In this document: one piece after another, positions 10,321-19,324 of the stretch
Numbering within the stretch: the stretch's first letter is position 1
Layout of the letters: the number at the start of each line of letters is the position of its first letter
DNA from: JADGHE01 sp035716025
GTDB lineage: Bacteria > Pseudomonadota > Alphaproteobacteria > Rhizobiales > Xanthobacteraceae
Assembly: GCA_035716025.1 (NCBI GenBank)
Contig: DASTKH010000047.1
Coordinates: 76,131 to 140,130 of the forward strand
Reading direction: 5' to 3'
Length of the DNA stretch: 64,000 nt
Translations under genes and position numbers: made by a program
Notes under the pieces: model-generated
The model's database searches: none
Told to the model about the DNA's origin: nothing
What the model saw: only the letters and a program-made list of their open reading frames with translations

Positions 10321-11207
10321 CCGGCTTCTCCGATGACATGAAGGCGCGACGATTCCGCAAGCGGTCCCGCCGCCTCGAACCGGCGGCCGTGCTGGAGTGA
10401 AGGAATGCGCGAACGCGCTGCCGCAATCTCCGCCACGTCGATCTCCGCCAGCACCACGCCGGGCGCGTCGCCGCCTTCCGCGACGATGCGGCCCCACGGA
10501 TCGACCACCAGCGAATGCCCGTAGGTCTCCCGGCCGTTCTCGTGCCGCCCGCCCTGCGCCGCCGCCAGCACGAAGCTGCCGTTCTCGATGGCACGGGCGC
10601 GCAACAGCACGTGCCAGTGCGCCTCGCCGGTCTGCCGGGTGAAGGCAGAAGGCACCGCAAGGAACGAGGCGCCGGCCTCCGCCAGCGCCCGGTAGAGCGC
10701 CGGGAAGCGCAGGTCATAGCAGATCGTCAGGCCGATCCGCCCCCAGGGCAGGTCGCCCAGAACGGCCGTCTCGCCCGGCTGGTAGGTGCGGGATTCGCGA
10801 TAGGTTTCCCCGCCCGGCAGATCGACGTCGAACATGTGAATCTTGTCGTAGCGCGCCGCGATCTCGCCCTGCGGATCGATCAGAAACGAGCGGTTGATCG
10901 CCCGGTCGGGACCGGCACGGAGGGCGAGCGATCCCACGTGAACATGAATTTTCAGAGCGCGCGCGAGCGAACGGAAGTCAGCAAGCAGAGGATCAGTCTC
11001 CTCCTCGGCAATGGCGGCAAAGAGCCGGTCGCGCTTCGTCTCCATGATGTTGGTCATCTCGGGCGTCTGCACATAGTGCACGCCCGCCTCCTTCGCCTCG
11101 CGAATGAGCGCGGCCGCGGCCGCGAAATTCTCGTGCGGCGCGCGCCCCGAGCGCATCTGGATGAGGCCCACGCGGAAGCGGCCGGCATCGCCGTAGAGGG
11201 AGGTCAT
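10317..11207 (-). CDS. Carbon-nitrogen hydrolase, Nit1/Nit2 type
   Basis: This 296-residue nitrilase-superfamily amidase has the full catalytic triad: Glu50 (QTPEM), Lys122 (YDKIHMFDVDL) and Cys163 (TICYDLRFP). The KIHMFDVDLPGG segment is typical of the Nit1/Nit2 branch, whose characterised members hydrolyse deaminated glutathione or omega-amides such as alpha-ketoglutaramate. The adjacent glutaredoxin gene on the same strand fits a glutathione-repair role, which I infer from context. It is cytosolic and its stop overlaps the DUF1178 start. Confidence 0.9.
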   Translation of the reverse strand: MTSLYGDAGRFRVGLIQMRSGRAPHENFAAAAALIREAKEAGVHYVQTPEMTNIMETKRDRLFAAIAEEETDPLLADFRSLARALKIHVHVGSLALRAGPDRAINRSFLIDPQGEIAARYDKIHMFDVDLPGGETYRESRTYQPGETAVLGDLPWGRIGLTICYDLRFPALYRALAEAGASFLAVPSAFTRQTGEAHWHVLLRARAIENGSFVLAAAQGGRHENGRETYGHSLVVDPWGRIVAEGGDAPGVVLAEIDVAEIAAARSRIPSLQHGRRFEAAGPLAESSRLHVIGEAG

Positions 11208-11272
11208 GGCGCCTTGTCCCTATCGTGGCGGATAATATGCCTCTCGGCTCCCCATGCACCCCGCCCGGCGCG

Positions 11273-11536
11273 TCAGGACGAGGAAGCCAGCAGTGCGTCG
11301 AGGGCGCCCGATCGTTCGAGCGCGTGCAGATCGTCGCTGCCGCCGATGTGCTTGTCGCCGATGAAGATCTGCGGAACCGTGTGACGGCCGCCCGTGCGGG
11401 CGAGCATCTCGTCCCGCTTTCCCGCATCGGTACCGACGTCGAATTCCGTGAACGAAAGGCCCTTGCGCGCGAGCAGCGCCTTGGCGGCGCGGCAGTACCC
11501 GCACCAGCGGGTGGTGTAGATTTCAATGGCTGGCAT
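11273..11536 (-). CDS. grxC: Glutaredoxin 3
   Basis: This 87-residue dithiol glutaredoxin carries the active site CGYC at 12-15 (TTRWCGYCRAAK). It also has the cis-proline TVPQIFIGDKHIGGSDDL segment for glutathione binding. It reduces protein disulfides and mixed glutathione disulfides with electrons from glutathione. It sits between comF and the Nit-type amidase on one strand, a common alphaproteobacterial arrangement (comF-grxC-amidase-DUF1178) that probably forms one operon. Confidence 0.96.
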   Translation of the reverse strand: MPAIEIYTTRWCGYCRAAKALLARKGLSFTEFDVGTDAGKRDEMLARTGGRHTVPQIFIGDKHIGGSDDLHALERSGALDALLASSS

Positions 11537-11567
11537 GTTTGGCCAAGTATCTGATATCGCGGACTTC

Positions 11568-12374
11568 TTATATGGGAGGCCGCGCCTGATTCACAACCCG
11601 GGCGAAAACCAGCACGTCCACATTGGCCGCTCCCGCCCGCAGCAGGGCGCGGGCGCAGGCCTCGACCGTGGCGCCCGAGGTCAGTACGTCGTCGACGAGC
11701 ACGAGCCGCCGGCCGGCGACCTCCGGCCGCGCTTCCGCCGGCACGCGGAACACGCCTTGCACGTTGGCGGCGCGTTCGCTGCGCGTCAGCCCGACCTGCT
11801 GAACCGTCGCCTTCACGCGCTTGAGAAGATCGGCGCGGACCGGCAGTCCGGCCGCAGCTCCGATCGTCGCCGCGAGCGCCGCCGACTGGTTGAACCGCCG
11901 CGTCCAAAGCCGGCGCCAGTGCAGCGGAACCGGAACGAGCGCATCGGCCTCCCGCAGCAGGTCGCGGCCGGCAGAGGCCATCCAGCGCCCGAGCATCGGC
12001 GCAAGGTCGAGCCTGTCGCCGTATTTGAGCGCATGCACGAGCGAGGCCGCCACCCCGTCGTAGCGGGCGACGGCACGGGCGCGATGATAGACCGGCGGAT
12101 CGGCGATGGCTTCGAGCGACAGCAAGCCCGGGCCGGGATCGTAGGCGAAGGGAAGCCCGAGCCTTTCGCAATACGGCCGGGTGATGAAATCGATCTGACC
12201 CCAGCAGGCGGCGCACAGGCCGTTCTTGTCGGCGAGCGGCTCGCGGCAGCCCGGACAGAGCGGCGGCAGCGCAAGGCCGAGCACGAAATCCGCCGCCCGG
12301 CGCGCGGCATGCGCCACGGCGGCGGCAGAGAAAGCGCGACGGCGCGGTGCGCCGGCTGCGAGGGCCTTGTCCAT
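11568..12374 (-). CDS. comF: ComF family phosphoribosyltransferase-like protein
   Basis: This 268-residue protein has an N-terminal double zinc ribbon (Cys40, Cys43, Cys54 and Cys57 in LCPGC and LCAACWG). A phosphoribosyltransferase domain ends with the PRPP loop LVLVDDVLTSGATVEA near 220-235. ComF homologues contribute to DNA uptake and recombination in competent bacteria, but many non-competent species keep the gene. It is first in the comF-grxC-amidase-DUF1178 run and diverges from the methyltransferase gene across 115 bp. Confidence 0.92.
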   Translation of the reverse strand: MDKALAAGAPRRRAFSAAAVAHAARRAADFVLGLALPPLCPGCREPLADKNGLCAACWGQIDFITRPYCERLGLPFAYDPGPGLLSLEAIADPPVYHRARAVARYDGVAASLVHALKYGDRLDLAPMLGRWMASAGRDLLREADALVPVPLHWRRLWTRRFNQSAALAATIGAAAGLPVRADLLKRVKATVQQVGLTRSERAANVQGVFRVPAEARPEVAGRRLVLVDDVLTSGATVEACARALLRAGAANVDVLVFARVVNQARPPI

Positions 12375-12489
12375 GACGCAAGCCTAGCCCGGCCGGCCAG
12401 CCGAACCCAAGAGCCGTGCAGGCCGGAACGGAAAGGGCCGCCGGGGCTTTGGCTCGCCGAAGCACAGCGAAAGCCGATACACTGCCGGG

Positions 12490-13383
12490 ATGACCGAGGC
12501 CCTGTTCGATCGGATGCTCCTGCGCGACCGGCGCCGGCGTGCCGGCGCCTTGCGTCCTGCAACCTTTCTGCTCGACCGCGTGGCTGCGGAGCTTGCCGAT
12601 CGGCTCGCGGCCGTGCTGCGCCACTTTCCGCTCGCGGTGGATCTTGGCACCCCGGGCGAGGCCTTGCGCCGCGCGCTCGCGGCGGACTCGCGCATCGGCA
12701 CGCTGGTTGCCGTCGATTCGATCCCCGATCATTTGCCGCGCGGCGGGCGGGCGGTCGTGGCCGACGAGGAGGCCTTGCCGTTCCGCGACGGGTCGCTCGA
12801 CCTCGTGGTCTCGGCGCTCGCGCTGCACACGATCAACGACCTTCCCGGCACACTCGCGCAGGTGCGTCGCGCCTTGAAGCCGGACGGCCTTTTTCTCGCA
12901 GCCGTGCTGGGCGGCGAGACGCTGACGGAACTGCGGCAGGCTTTCACGATCGCGGAGGCCGAGATCACCGGAGGTGCGGCGCCGCGCGTCGCCCCGTTTG
13001 CCGACGTGCCGACTCTGGGGCTGTTGTTGCAGCGCGCAGGACTTGCCCTGCCGGTCGCCGACCGCGAGCGCGTCACGGTCCGCTACGGCGATCCATTGGC
13101 CCTGCTCCGGGACCTGCGCGGCATGGGGGCGACGAACGTGCTGCGCGACCGCAGCCGCCGGCCCTTGCGTCGCGGCGTGGTGGTGCGCATGGCGGAGGTC
13201 TACGGCGAACGCTTTGCCGATGCGGACGGGCGCGTGCGCGCCACCTTCGAGATCGTCTGGCTCTCCGGCTGGGCGCCGCACGAGAGCCAGCAGAAGCCGC
13301 TGCGACCCGGCAGCGCCGCCGTACGGCTTGCCGACGCGCTCGGCACGACGGAGCGCTCCGCCGGCGAGAAGGCCGGGCAGTAG
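12490..13383 (+). CDS. Class I SAM-dependent methyltransferase, NDUFAF5-like
   Basis: This 297-residue protein resembles the alphaproteobacterial relatives of mitochondrial NDUFAF5/BioC. It begins with LFDRMLLRDRRRRA, has a Rossmann core with a weak first AdoMet loop (AVDLGTPGEALRR), and carries the family blocks LDLVVSALALHTINDLPG, ALKPDGLFLAAVLGGETL and the C-terminal EVYGERFAD. NDUFAF5 modifies a complex I subunit in mitochondria; the bacterial substrate is not known to me. The glycine loop (DLGTPGE instead of DLGCGPG) may mean weaker AdoMet binding or a changed activity. It is a single gene divergent from comF. Confidence 0.78.
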   Translation: MTEALFDRMLLRDRRRRAGALRPATFLLDRVAAELADRLAAVLRHFPLAVDLGTPGEALRRALAADSRIGTLVAVDSIPDHLPRGGRAVVADEEALPFRDGSLDLVVSALALHTINDLPGTLAQVRRALKPDGLFLAAVLGGETLTELRQAFTIAEAEITGGAAPRVAPFADVPTLGLLLQRAGLALPVADRERVTVRYGDPLALLRDLRGMGATNVLRDRSRRPLRRGVVVRMAEVYGERFADADGRVRATFEIVWLSGWAPHESQQKPLRPGSAAVRLADALGTTERSAGEKAGQ

Positions 13384-13390
13384 ACCGCTT

Positions 13391-14656
13391 TCAAACGCCG
13401 TCGGCGGAGAGCTCCGCCTTAAAGAGCGGCGTACGCCAGCGCAGCGCGATGAGGGCGATGCAGGCAAGGCCGAACGCGGCATAAAGTGTCGCCGTAGCCC
13501 GGAATCCGATCTCCCCGATCAGCACGCCCGCGCCGAGCAGCCCGAGCGGCAGGCTGTAGATCGCCATCATCCGCACCCCCATGACGCGGCCACGAAAGCG
13601 GTCGCCGGCGGTGCGCAGCAACAGCACGGTCAGCGGCACCATGCTGAGGCTCTGCACGAATCCGGTGGCGAACAGCACCAGCATGCCGGTCGCAAGGCTT
13701 TGCATCTGTGCGAAAACGAGCAGCATCGCGTACCAGGCCACGCCGAAGGCGAGCATCATGCGGGCCGGCCGCATGCGCGCGCCGACAAGGCTCAGCACGA
13801 CGGAGCCGACGAGCGCCCCGCAGGCGAAGCTTGCCGCGAGATAGCCGAGTCCGGTCTGGTCCGTGCCGTAAAGGTCGCGTGCGACGAAGGGCAAGAGCCC
13901 GCTCGAGAACGGAAACGCCGTCAGGTTGACGAGGAAGGCAAGCCATAGGCCGGCGAGCAGGTGCGGGGTGTGCCAGATGTAGCGGATGCCTTCGCCGAGG
14001 TCGCGCCAGGGTGACGGACGCCGAGCCGGCGCGGATGCGATCGCGGAAGCCGGCGGCGCGGGGCGGGCCCGCGGCACGCACAAGGTGAGGACGAAGCCGG
14101 CCGCATAGATCAGCGTCACCGCGAGATAGGCCGGCGCCATGCCGAGCGCGGCGAACAGGCCCGCACCCGCAAGCGCTCCCGCGATACGGGCCGAATCGGT
14201 CGTCGTCCGGGAAATGCTGGCGGCGGGGATCAGGTGTTCGGGAGGCATGCGTTCGGCGACCAGCGCGGCCCGCATGCCCTGGTCGGACGGGCGGACCAGG
14301 CCCGACAGCATGGCGATGACCAGCACGGGCGCCGGCGCCAGAAGGCCGGCGGCCGCGAGCGCCATCAGAAGCGCCGCCAGGATCGTGTAGACGCTGCGCA
14401 TTCCCGCAAGCAGGTTGCGGTGGCCGACCCGGTCGCCAACGACCCCGAACATCGGGGCGATCAAGGTGCCGAGATATTGCGAAGCGCCGAACACCGTGAG
14501 CATGAAGACCGAGCCGGTCTCGACCAGGATGTACCAGCCGAGAATCAGCGTCTCCATCTCGAACGCCCACGACGTGAACAGGTCGGCGGGCCACTGGAAC
14601 AGAAAGGCGCGAACGCGCAGCGGCGCGAGCGCCGACGACCGCGGCACCGCGCTCAC
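13391..14656 (-). CDS. MFS transporter, MFS_3 (EntS-like) family
   Basis: This 421-residue integral membrane protein has about 12 hydrophobic segments. Features of the MFS_3 exporter group are present: FLFQWPADLFTSWAFEMETLI in the first helix, then FGVVGDRVGHRNLL, the inter-helix basic motif. Members export siderophores, drugs or unknown small molecules. The start is a GTG at 14656. It lies 192 bp downstream of the TctC gene on the same strand, with no recognisable gene between. The substrate cannot be told from sequence. Confidence 0.85.
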   Translation of the reverse strand: MSAVPRSSALAPLRVRAFLFQWPADLFTSWAFEMETLILGWYILVETGSVFMLTVFGASQYLGTLIAPMFGVVGDRVGHRNLLAGMRSVYTILAALLMALAAAGLLAPAPVLVIAMLSGLVRPSDQGMRAALVAERMPPEHLIPAASISRTTTDSARIAGALAGAGLFAALGMAPAYLAVTLIYAAGFVLTLCVPRARPAPPASAIASAPARRPSPWRDLGEGIRYIWHTPHLLAGLWLAFLVNLTAFPFSSGLLPFVARDLYGTDQTGLGYLAASFACGALVGSVVLSLVGARMRPARMMLAFGVAWYAMLLVFAQMQSLATGMLVLFATGFVQSLSMVPLTVLLLRTAGDRFRGRVMGVRMMAIYSLPLGLLGAGVLIGEIGFRATATLYAAFGLACIALIALRWRTPLFKAELSADGV

Positions 14657-14848
14657 GCGGCAAGGCGTCGATGCATCGCCTTCCCCCTCCCCTCATCCTC
14701 GGACCGTGCCGAAGCTCTTGCAGGACCTCGGCACCACGCCGGTTCTACGCCTCGAACGCGCAGGGTTCGCGCACGGCCGCCATCTAGAGCCTTCTTTGCG
14801 CTCGAAAAACAAGGGCCGCGGTCCCGAAGCCTCACCCAAGCGCCGCCG

Positions 14849-15838
14849 CTAGGGCCCCGGCTTGATGTCGTGGTCCTTGATGACTTTGCCCCAGCGCACA
14901 ATCTCGCTCTTGAGATAGGCGTCGGTCGCGGCCGGGTTCTGACCTTCCTTGGGATAGACCTCGATGCCGAGCTTGTCCCAGGTCTCGATCGTTTTGGGAT
15001 CCGCCAGCACGGCCTGGACGGCCTTGTTGAGCTTGTCGATGACCGGTTTCGGCGTGCCGGCCGGCGCCCACAGTCCGTGCCAGTACTCGATCGCGAGACT
15101 CTCCGGAAATCCCGACTTGACGAGCAACGGCACGTCCGGCAGCGGCCGGTAGGTCGCCTTCGCGGTGAGGCCGAAGGGCTTGACCGAGCCGGCCTTGATG
15201 GAGGCCACGGCCGCCGGCGCCACCGAGCAGAACAGATCGACATGCTCGCCGATCAAATCCTGCAGCGCCGGCGCCCCGCCGCGATACGGAATCATGTCGA
15301 CCTTGACCCCCACCGCTTCGGCGAACAGCGCGCCGCAGAGATGCGCCACATTGCCGGTGCCGGCCTGCGCGAAGCGGATGACGGGGGCCGCCTTCATCCA
15401 CTTGACGAGACCCGACAGATCATCGGCGGGCAGCGATTTGCGCCCAACGATGACGAGCGGGCTCGTGTTGATGAGGCTGATGCCGACGAGGTCCCGCTCG
15501 GTGTTGAACGGCAGATCCGGGAACAACGTGACGCTCGACGCGATCGCCATGTTGTGCACCAGCAGCGTATATCCGTCCGGCGCCGCGCGGGCGACGCGGC
15601 CCACGCCGATATTGCCACCCGCGCCACCCACATTCTCAACGATAACGGGTTGGCCGAGTTGCTTGGTCAACCCGTCCGCCAACAGGCGGCCGATTTCGCT
15701 CGTCGGGCCGCCCGGCGGATACGGCGCGATGATCGTGACGGTCCGAGTGGGATAGTCCTGCGCGAAGGCGGGCCCCACCAGGCCGGTGACGAATCCGAGG
15801 GCGAGGACAAGCCGGATGAGCTGCGAACAGGGTTGCAT
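14849..15838 (-). CDS. Bug/TctC tripartite tricarboxylate transporter substrate-binding protein
   Basis: This 329-residue periplasmic binding protein has a signal peptide of about 26 residues ending in PAFAQ. The Bug/TctC pattern follows: YPTRTVTIIAPYPPGGPTSEIGR, then VENVGGAGGNIG and VARAAPDGYTLL. Bug proteins bind carboxylates and deliver them to TctAB membrane subunits, which are absent here, so it is an orphan receptor. The ATG at 15838 has the near-perfect GGAGGAAGG. It follows the DapA-like gene on the same strand by 132 bp, and the two probably serve the same ligand. Confidence 0.92.
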   Translation of the reverse strand: MQPCSQLIRLVLALGFVTGLVGPAFAQDYPTRTVTIIAPYPPGGPTSEIGRLLADGLTKQLGQPVIVENVGGAGGNIGVGRVARAAPDGYTLLVHNMAIASSVTLFPDLPFNTERDLVGISLINTSPLVIVGRKSLPADDLSGLVKWMKAAPVIRFAQAGTGNVAHLCGALFAEAVGVKVDMIPYRGGAPALQDLIGEHVDLFCSVAPAAVASIKAGSVKPFGLTAKATYRPLPDVPLLVKSGFPESLAIEYWHGLWAPAGTPKPVIDKLNKAVQAVLADPKTIETWDKLGIEVYPKEGQNPAATDAYLKSEIVRWGKVIKDHDIKPGP

Positions 15839-15970
15839 CCTTCCTCCGAAAGCGCCTTCCGAGCACGAAGGGGAACGGCGAAAGCGGGCCCCGCGCGGAG
15901 CCCGGCCTTGACGGAGCGGGCACGCTGTCGACGATCGGCGGCGCCGCCTGAGGAACCCGTAAATCACGTT

Positions 15971-16939
15971 CTAGCCCGCCGCGCGCAGGCGGGGCACCGC
16001 GAGCAGGCCGGCCTTTTCAAGGCCGATGCGGATTTCGGCGCTCTCCTCCTCATCGACGTCCTGTTCGGGCGGCCTCACGCGCGAGGAGGAGAACACGCCG
16101 AGCAACCGCAGCGCCTCTTTGGTCGAGGCGCTGTGGGTCGTGGCGCGCGGCTGGTTTTCCGCCCAGCAATGTTGCATCAGGGGCAGCAGGCGGGTCATGA
16201 AGGTCTCGCGCGCTTCGTTGTAGCGACTCTCGAGGCACTGCGTCGTGAAGGCCGCCCAGTGTTCCGGCGCGATATTGGCGATGCCGATACAACAGCCGTC
16301 GCTGCCGACGAACATTTTGGTCAGTAGACCCGGCGCATCCCGTGCCGCGAGCACGGAAATCTTGCCCCGCAGCGCCTCCCACTGCTCGGCATAGAGACCG
16401 AGATTGCGGATCGCGTGTTTGACGCCGACCACCGTGTCGATCTCGGCGATCCGCGTCATCGCCTCGGTCGAGTAATAAATGTTGGAGGCGAACGGATACT
16501 GGAACACGACGATCGGAAGATCGCAGCGGTCCGCAAGGCCGGCGAAAAAGCCGTAAGGCGCCTGCCACGACCGCGTGAGCACGCGGCGCGGCATATAGTC
16601 GAAGGGCGGGATCACGAGGGCGGCGTCGGCGCCCGCGCGCTTTGCGTCCTTCATCTGCTGCGCCATGTCGTCGATCGACGGCGACAGGACGCCGGCGACG
16701 ACGTGCTTGTCCTTCGGCAGGTTTTCGCGCGCGAGCTCGACGACCCGCAGGCGTTCCCGCGGCGTCAAGGCGGCAACCTCGCCCTGATGGCCGTTGACGG
16801 CGACGCCGCCAAGGCCGTCGATCCGGCCCATTGCCGCCAGATGGCGCGCGAACTCCCCCTCGATAATCTTGAGGTCGCGATCGAACGGAACCGACGGCGC
16901 GGGATAGAGGCCGCGCAGCGCGAGGGGTTTGGCTTTCAT
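15971..16939 (-). CDS. Dihydrodipicolinate synthase/N-acetylneuraminate lyase superfamily protein
   Basis: This 322-residue TIM-barrel class I aldolase or lyase has the Schiff-base Lys174 (GVKHAIRN) and the catalytic Tyr148 (VFQYPF). The usual GTTGE loop of true DapA is GHQGE at 50-54, so the Thr-Thr proton relay of lysine biosynthesis is missing. I therefore assign it to catabolic or unknown-substrate members. The C-terminus is extended and acidic (EQDVDEEESAEIRI). The ATG at 16939 is preferred over the longer frame, which runs into the divergent promoter. It shares a strand with the TctC gene and diverges from the M24 gene. Confidence 0.85.
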   Translation of the reverse strand: MKAKPLALRGLYPAPSVPFDRDLKIIEGEFARHLAAMGRIDGLGGVAVNGHQGEVAALTPRERLRVVELARENLPKDKHVVAGVLSPSIDDMAQQMKDAKRAGADAALVIPPFDYMPRRVLTRSWQAPYGFFAGLADRCDLPIVVFQYPFASNIYYSTEAMTRIAEIDTVVGVKHAIRNLGLYAEQWEALRGKISVLAARDAPGLLTKMFVGSDGCCIGIANIAPEHWAAFTTQCLESRYNEARETFMTRLLPLMQHCWAENQPRATTHSASTKEALRLLGVFSSSRVRPPEQDVDEEESAEIRIGLEKAGLLAVPRLRAAG

Positions 16940-17050
16940 GGCTATTCCTTCCAGAGAAGCGGATTGTAAACCACCGCTCCGGCGCGGGATACAAGCCGCC
17001 GTGCAAAATCGGGCGGACAATTTGGAACAAATAGCGGAAGGCGCACGGGC

Positions 17051-18172
17051 ATGAAACAACCGATCGCGAACCTGCCACGGCTCGAAGCGCTGATGGAGCG
17101 CGACGGCTTCGATGCCGTCATTGCCCGTTCAGGCGTCAATTTCACCTATCTTGCGGGTGTCGCTTATCCGGGCACGCTCGGCCGCCACCTCGATCTCGCG
17201 GACTCTCCCCGTCCCGTCTATGTGGTCTGGCCGCGCCGCGGCGCGCCGGTTGCGATCGTCAATCCGCTCGCCGATGGGCTCACGCGGCGCGACGGCTGCA
17301 TCCAACGGGTCGTCGTCTACAACAGCTATACTGACCGGCCGCTCGCTGTTCTGTGCACGGTGCTGACGGAACTCGGGCTCGGTGACGCCCGCATCGGCTG
17401 CGAGGAGAGCTATTTCGGCGGCGCGCAGCGCGCGGCCCTCGCCGCGGCGCTGCCCCGGCTGCGGCTCGCCGACTGCACCGCGATGCTCGATGAGGTGCGC
17501 TGGATCAAGACGCCCGGCGAGATCGCTCTTCTCAAGCGCGCGGCCGACCTGCTCGACGAGAGCTTCCTCGAAGTCTTCGCCTCGATGCGCGAGGGCGAGA
17601 CCGAACGCAGCGCGCATGCCCGCCTGGTTGCGGCCTGCCTGATGCGGGGGGCGGCCTTTGCGCATGGCTGGATGGCATCGAGCCGCAACACCGTTCCCGC
17701 AGGCGGGCAAGGCGACACGGCATTCCGGCGCGGCGACATCGTGCGTACCGACTATGTCGCCTATCTCGACGGCTATCCCGGGCACCAGTCCCGCAATGCG
17801 GTGCTGGGCGCGCCGAGCAGCGAACAGACCGCCATTTATGCGCGGGTGCGCGACATCTATCTTGCGACGATCGCGCAATGTCGGCCGGGCGTGACGGCGG
17901 AAGCCGTGTTCGCATTCGCGGCGGAGCGCTTCCGCGCTGCAGGACTGCCGTTCAAAGCGGCCTTGGTGGGCCATAGTGTCGGCTGCTGGTGGCACCAGCA
18001 GGAGCCGATTTTCGCGCCTGGCAGGCAGGTCCCTCTCGAACCCGGCATGGTGGTGGCGCTCGAGCCCTACAGCAACGAATGGATCACCCAGGACCTCGTG
18101 CTGATTACGCCGGACGGCCCCAAGCTGCTGTCCGATCGGTTCCCGACCGAGACGCTTTTCCGCATCGGATAA
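17051..18172 (+). CDS. M24 family protein (Xaa-Pro peptidase/creatinase fold) with altered metal ligands
   Basis: This 373-residue protein has the creatinase N-domain and a pita-bread C-domain. Aligned by motif spacing, the five metal ligands of M24 peptidases read Asp234, His245 (normally Asp), His308 (GHSVG), Glu338 (ALEPY) and Gln347 (normally Glu). Two of five ligands are changed, so dinuclear metal binding is unlikely. Creatinase shows the fold can work without metal, using histidine. It diverges from the DapA-like gene and may hydrolyse a C-N bond in the same pathway. Annotation as a plain Xaa-Pro aminopeptidase would be misleading. Confidence 0.8.
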   Translation: MKQPIANLPRLEALMERDGFDAVIARSGVNFTYLAGVAYPGTLGRHLDLADSPRPVYVVWPRRGAPVAIVNPLADGLTRRDGCIQRVVVYNSYTDRPLAVLCTVLTELGLGDARIGCEESYFGGAQRAALAAALPRLRLADCTAMLDEVRWIKTPGEIALLKRAADLLDESFLEVFASMREGETERSAHARLVAACLMRGAAFAHGWMASSRNTVPAGGQGDTAFRRGDIVRTDYVAYLDGYPGHQSRNAVLGAPSSEQTAIYARVRDIYLATIAQCRPGVTAEAVFAFAAERFRAAGLPFKAALVGHSVGCWWHQQEPIFAPGRQVPLEPGMVVALEPYSNEWITQDLVLITPDGPKLLSDRFPTETLFRIG

Positions 18173-18328
18173 GGCCGGCCCGCGCCATGCCGACGTCGCC
18201 GCCGGTTGTTTTTGCCGCAGGCCGAGACGGTGCATGGCAGGCGATTGGGGCTTGCCGCGATGATGTTGGATGTGTTCGAACGTCTCCGCTGTGGGGAGCA
18301 GAAGAGCTAATCTTGCGGGTGGGCGTCG

Positions 18329-19249
18329 ATGAAGGCGGTCTATTTCGAGCGGCACGGCGGGCCCGAGGTCCTCATATACGGTGAGCAGCCCGACCCGGTG
18401 CCGGGCGCGGGCGAAATCCTCATCGACATCCACGCCGCAAGCGTCAACGGTGCGGACTGGAAGGTCCGGGCGGGCGAATACGCGCCGTTGCCGGTTCCGC
18501 ACATTCTGGGGCGGGACTTTTCGGGAGTCGTGAGCGCCCTCGGCGATGGCGTTACCGATTTTCGCATCGGCGACGAGGTGTTCGGCGTCTGCGCGCCCGG
18601 CCAGGAGGGCGCCTATGCCGAGCGCATCGCCGTGAAGGCGTCGATCGTCGCCCGCAAGCCGCCGGCCATGTCCCATGTCGAGGCGGCGGCGCTCGCGCTC
18701 ACCGGCCTCACCGCTCTGAGCGCGATCGAGGATACGATCCGCCTGCAGGCGGGCGAGTCGATTCTCATCCAAGGCGGGGCGGGCGGCGTTGCGAGCTTCG
18801 CGATCCAGCTCGCCAAGCATATTGGCGCACGCGTGATCTCGACCGCCAGCGCCGCCAATCTCGATTATGTGCGTTCGCTCGGCGCGGACGAGGTGATCGA
18901 CTACGCCGTCACGGATTTCACCAAAGCGGTGAGAAACCTCGATGCCGTGTTCGATACCGTGGGCGGCGAGGTCGCGCTGCGGTCCTATGCCGTGCTGAAG
19001 CCGGGCGGTCGCGCCGCCTTCATCGCCTCGGGGCTGAAGGCCCCCCCGCCCAGGCGGCCGGATGTTGAGGCCCTGCGACCGCCGGTTGCGCGCGGCCGCG
19101 CGCCGCTCGAGCGCATTGCGCAATTGTTCACCGATGGGGCCGTCAAAGCGCCCGCCATCACGGTCTACAGGCTCGAGGACGCGCCGGAGGCGCACCGGGT
19201 GAGCGAGGGCCGCCATCTGCGCGGCAAGCTGGTGTTCCGCATCCGCTAG
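18329..19249 (+). CDS. NADP-dependent quinone oxidoreductase-like protein (zinc-free MDR family)
   Basis: This 306-residue medium-chain dehydrogenase/reductase has the GroES-like N-domain (HILGRDFSGVVSALG) and an NADPH loop GGAGGVASFAIQLAKHIGA. The catalytic and structural zinc ligands are absent, placing it with quinone oxidoreductases and enoyl reductases. It probably reduces a quinone or enone in the cytosol. No convincing ribosome binding site precedes the ATG. It follows the M24 gene by 156 bp on the same strand and converges on a DMT transporter. Confidence 0.85.
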   Translation: MKAVYFERHGGPEVLIYGEQPDPVPGAGEILIDIHAASVNGADWKVRAGEYAPLPVPHILGRDFSGVVSALGDGVTDFRIGDEVFGVCAPGQEGAYAERIAVKASIVARKPPAMSHVEAAALALTGLTALSAIEDTIRLQAGESILIQGGAGGVASFAIQLAKHIGARVISTASAANLDYVRSLGADEVIDYAVTDFTKAVRNLDAVFDTVGGEVALRSYAVLKPGGRAAFIASGLKAPPPRRPDVEALRPPVARGRAPLERIAQLFTDGAVKAPAITVYRLEDAPEAHRVSEGRHLRGKLVFRIR

Positions 19250-19324
19250 GGCGAGGCGGACCCACCGGGCAGATCCGCCGCCGCGAACCCGCTCCGCTCT
19301 TTCTGTCCTCGCCGCGCTCGACCG

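Noticed and set aside
14234..16327. Open frame of 697 codons on the plus strand
   Set aside because: It runs antisense through the MFS, TctC and DapA-like genes and has no motif or ribosome binding site.
16964..17000. TTGTA and TACAA arms between the DapA-like and M24 genes
   Set aside because: The arms are separated by 21 nt and only 5 bp long. They could be a split GntR-type site but are too weak to call.
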